From positions 6,200,001-6,264,000 of the forward strand of contig NZ_CP034463.1 of NCBI RefSeq assembly GCF_003955715.1: a stretch of DNA of 64,000 nucleotides, read 5' to 3'. Both the position numbers and the translations under genes were made by a program. Below the pieces are notes generated by a model. It was not told the origin of the DNA, searched no databases, and saw only the letters and a list, made by a program, of their open reading frames with translations. Origin of the DNA: Streptomyces aquilus. Its GTDB lineage: Bacteria > Actinomycetota > Actinomycetes > Streptomycetales > Streptomycetaceae. Positions within the stretch are counted from its first letter, which is position 1; each line of letters begins with the position of its first letter. Shown here in pieces: positions 63,163 through 64,000 of this stretch.

Positions 63163-63795
63163 TCAGTACGCCACGCCCACCCCCTGCTTCACCGTCCCCG
63201 CATCGTCGATCATCGACAGCATCGCGTGGGCCACGTCCGCCCGCCCGGCGAACCGCCCCTTCGCCGGGAACCCCCCGACCACCGTCCGGTAGACGCCGCT
63301 CACCGGCTTGTCCTGGAGCCGCGGCGGCCGCACCGACGTCCAGTCCGTACCGCTGCGCGCCAGCTCCGCCTCCATCTCGCGCAGGTCGGTGTAGACGTTC
63401 TTGAGGAGCGCCGAGACCAGGCCCCGCATCCCTCGGTCCAGGAGACCGTCGTGCTCGGGTGCGGGTCCGACCGGCGCCGCGCTGACCACCAGCAGCCGTC
63501 GTACGCCCTCCGCCTCCATGGCCGCGAGGACCGTGCGGGTGAGGCGGGTGGCGATGCCCGCGTCCTTGGTGCTGCGCGCGCCGAGGCCGGACAGCACCGC
63601 GTCCCGGCCGGCGACGGCGGACCGTACCGCCTCGGGGTCCGTCAGGTCCGCGCGGAACACCTCCAGGCCTTCGCCGGTGACAGTCAGCCGTGCCGGGTCG
63701 CGGACGACGGCCGTGACCTCGTGACCCGAGCCCAGGGCCTGCCTGACGATCTCCTTGCCTATGCCTCCGGTGGCGCCGAAAACGGTGAGTTTCAT
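63163..63795 (-). CDS. NAD(P)-binding NmrA-like reductase
   Basis: Atypical SDR of 210 residues. The cofactor motif is GATGGIGKEIVRQALGSGH (residues 7-25); LLVVSAAPVGP and WTSVRPPRLQD match the family (biliverdin-reductase-B-like). It is convergent with murB (3-bp gap) and divergent from a TetR gene, whose two operators lie in the shared promoter region. Confidence 0.9.
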   Translation of the reverse strand: MKLTVFGATGGIGKEIVRQALGSGHEVTAVVRDPARLTVTGEGLEVFRADLTDPEAVRSAVAGRDAVLSGLGARSTKDAGIATRLTRTVLAAMEAEGVRRLLVVSAAPVGPAPEHDGLLDRGMRGLVSALLKNVYTDLREMEAELARSGTDWTSVRPPRLQDKPVSGVYRTVVGGFPAKGRFAGRADVAHAMLSMIDDAGTVKQGVGVAY

Positions 63796-63820
63796 GGGAC
63801 CCCCATGCGCTCGTGAGAAG

Positions 63821-63844
63821 AGGTGGGTGAGTATTCACTCACCT
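63821..63844. promoter_or_regulatory. TetR operator 1 between reductase and tetR
   Basis: AGGTGGGTGAGTATTCACTC followed by ACCT is a near-perfect 24-bp palindrome. It lies 26 bp before the reductase start. Confidence 0.68.
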
Positions 63845-63860
63845 CTGGGCTCCCTCTAGA

Positions 63861-63880
63861 GTGGGTAAGTACTCACCCAC
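63861..63880. promoter_or_regulatory. TetR operator 2 between reductase and tetR
   Basis: GTGGGTAAGTACTCACCCAC is a palindrome with one mismatched pair and the same GGGT(A/G)AGTA core as operator 1, centred 38 bp from it. Confidence 0.68.
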
Positions 63881-63917
63881 CCGTCAAGGCCGCACGGAAA
63901 GAAGGCTCGGACACCCC

Positions 63918-64000
63918 ATGGAGAACAGGTCGGCCCGCCTCCGCATCCTCGACGCCGCCCACGAGCTGATGCTCACCGTCGGGCTGGCCCGCGCCACCAC
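63918..64000 (+). CDS. TetR-family regulator (partial, runs off the right edge)
   Basis: Only 27 residues are visible (MENRSARLRILDAAHELMLT, then VGLARATT). The ILDAAHELMLTVGLARATT pattern is the first helices of a TetR HTH. The gene is divergent from the reductase and should bind the two palindromes between them. Confidence 0.8.
   Translation, partial: MENRSARLRILDAAHELMLTVGLARAT

Overview
The window is high-GC actinobacterial DNA and almost certainly comes from a Streptomyces chromosome. Codon third positions are nearly all G or C, many genes start with GTG, four-base start/stop overlaps are common, and SGAP-type aminopeptidase, DnaA-type TTGTCCACA boxes and a ydaO-type leader on a secreted transglycosylase are all present. 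From memory, the gene order korB-korA / LuxR regulator / two histidine kinases / short nuo operon / htpX / yajQ / tRNA-Tyr / rpmG / hadA-hadB / murB matches the S. coelicolor core around SCO4594-SCO4643. This could not be checked by a search here.

Layout. 1-6.3 kb: a minus-strand operon encoding a ferredoxin, a sulfonate/nitrate-class ABC importer whose lipoprotein carries a NosL-like tail, and an AprA/fumarate-reductase-like flavoprotein with HEAT-like repeats, followed by a GntR/UTRA regulator. 6.5-14 kb: an M56 membrane peptidase, fumarylacetoacetase, an ATP-grasp ligase with an FMO-like oxidoreductase, an unknown protein, a HAD phosphatase, and a secreted lytic transglycosylase behind a c-di-AMP riboswitch. 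14.2-24 kb: a peptide hydrolase with a POT peptide transporter, a long-chain polyprenyl diphosphate synthase, a CHRD secreted protein, a LolA-like protein with an ABC-2 exporter, and an FMN reductase. 24-30.9 kb: a P-loop-like protein and a TPR protein (divergent), secreted M28 aminopeptidase, a VOC protein, RarD, and a QorB-like reductase with its HxlR regulator.

31-50.4 kb is the energy-metabolism core. KorAB (2-oxoglutarate:ferredoxin oxidoreductase) is followed by a LuxR response regulator, a quinone oxidoreductase and two paralogous histidine kinases, then a tightly coupled nuoA-B-C-H-I-J-K-L-M-N operon. That operon lacks nuoD and the NADH-input genes nuoE, F and G. A reasonable inference is that reduced ferredoxin, some of it from KorAB, feeds this membrane complex and reduces menaquinone. 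The polyprenyl synthase upstream is suited to making the menaquinone side chain.

50.6-64 kb: htpX and a YccF protein, an amino-acid permease, a GlsB/YeaQ protein, yajQ, tRNA-Tyr (the site SLP1 uses in S. coelicolor, apparently empty here), a reductase, an amidohydrolase, tRNA-Thr, tRNA-Met, rpmG, hadA-hadB, a TetR/MFS pair sharing an operator, murB, and a divergent reductase/TetR pair running off the right edge.

The least ordinary features are: the ferredoxin/NosL-ABC/AprA-like operon; the ferredoxin-type nuo operon and the 81-bp repeats in its nuoC; an evenly spaced five-unit DnaA-box-like array in a convergent gap; and several short tandem repeats at gene ends or promoters. No phage, transposase or CRISPR array was found.
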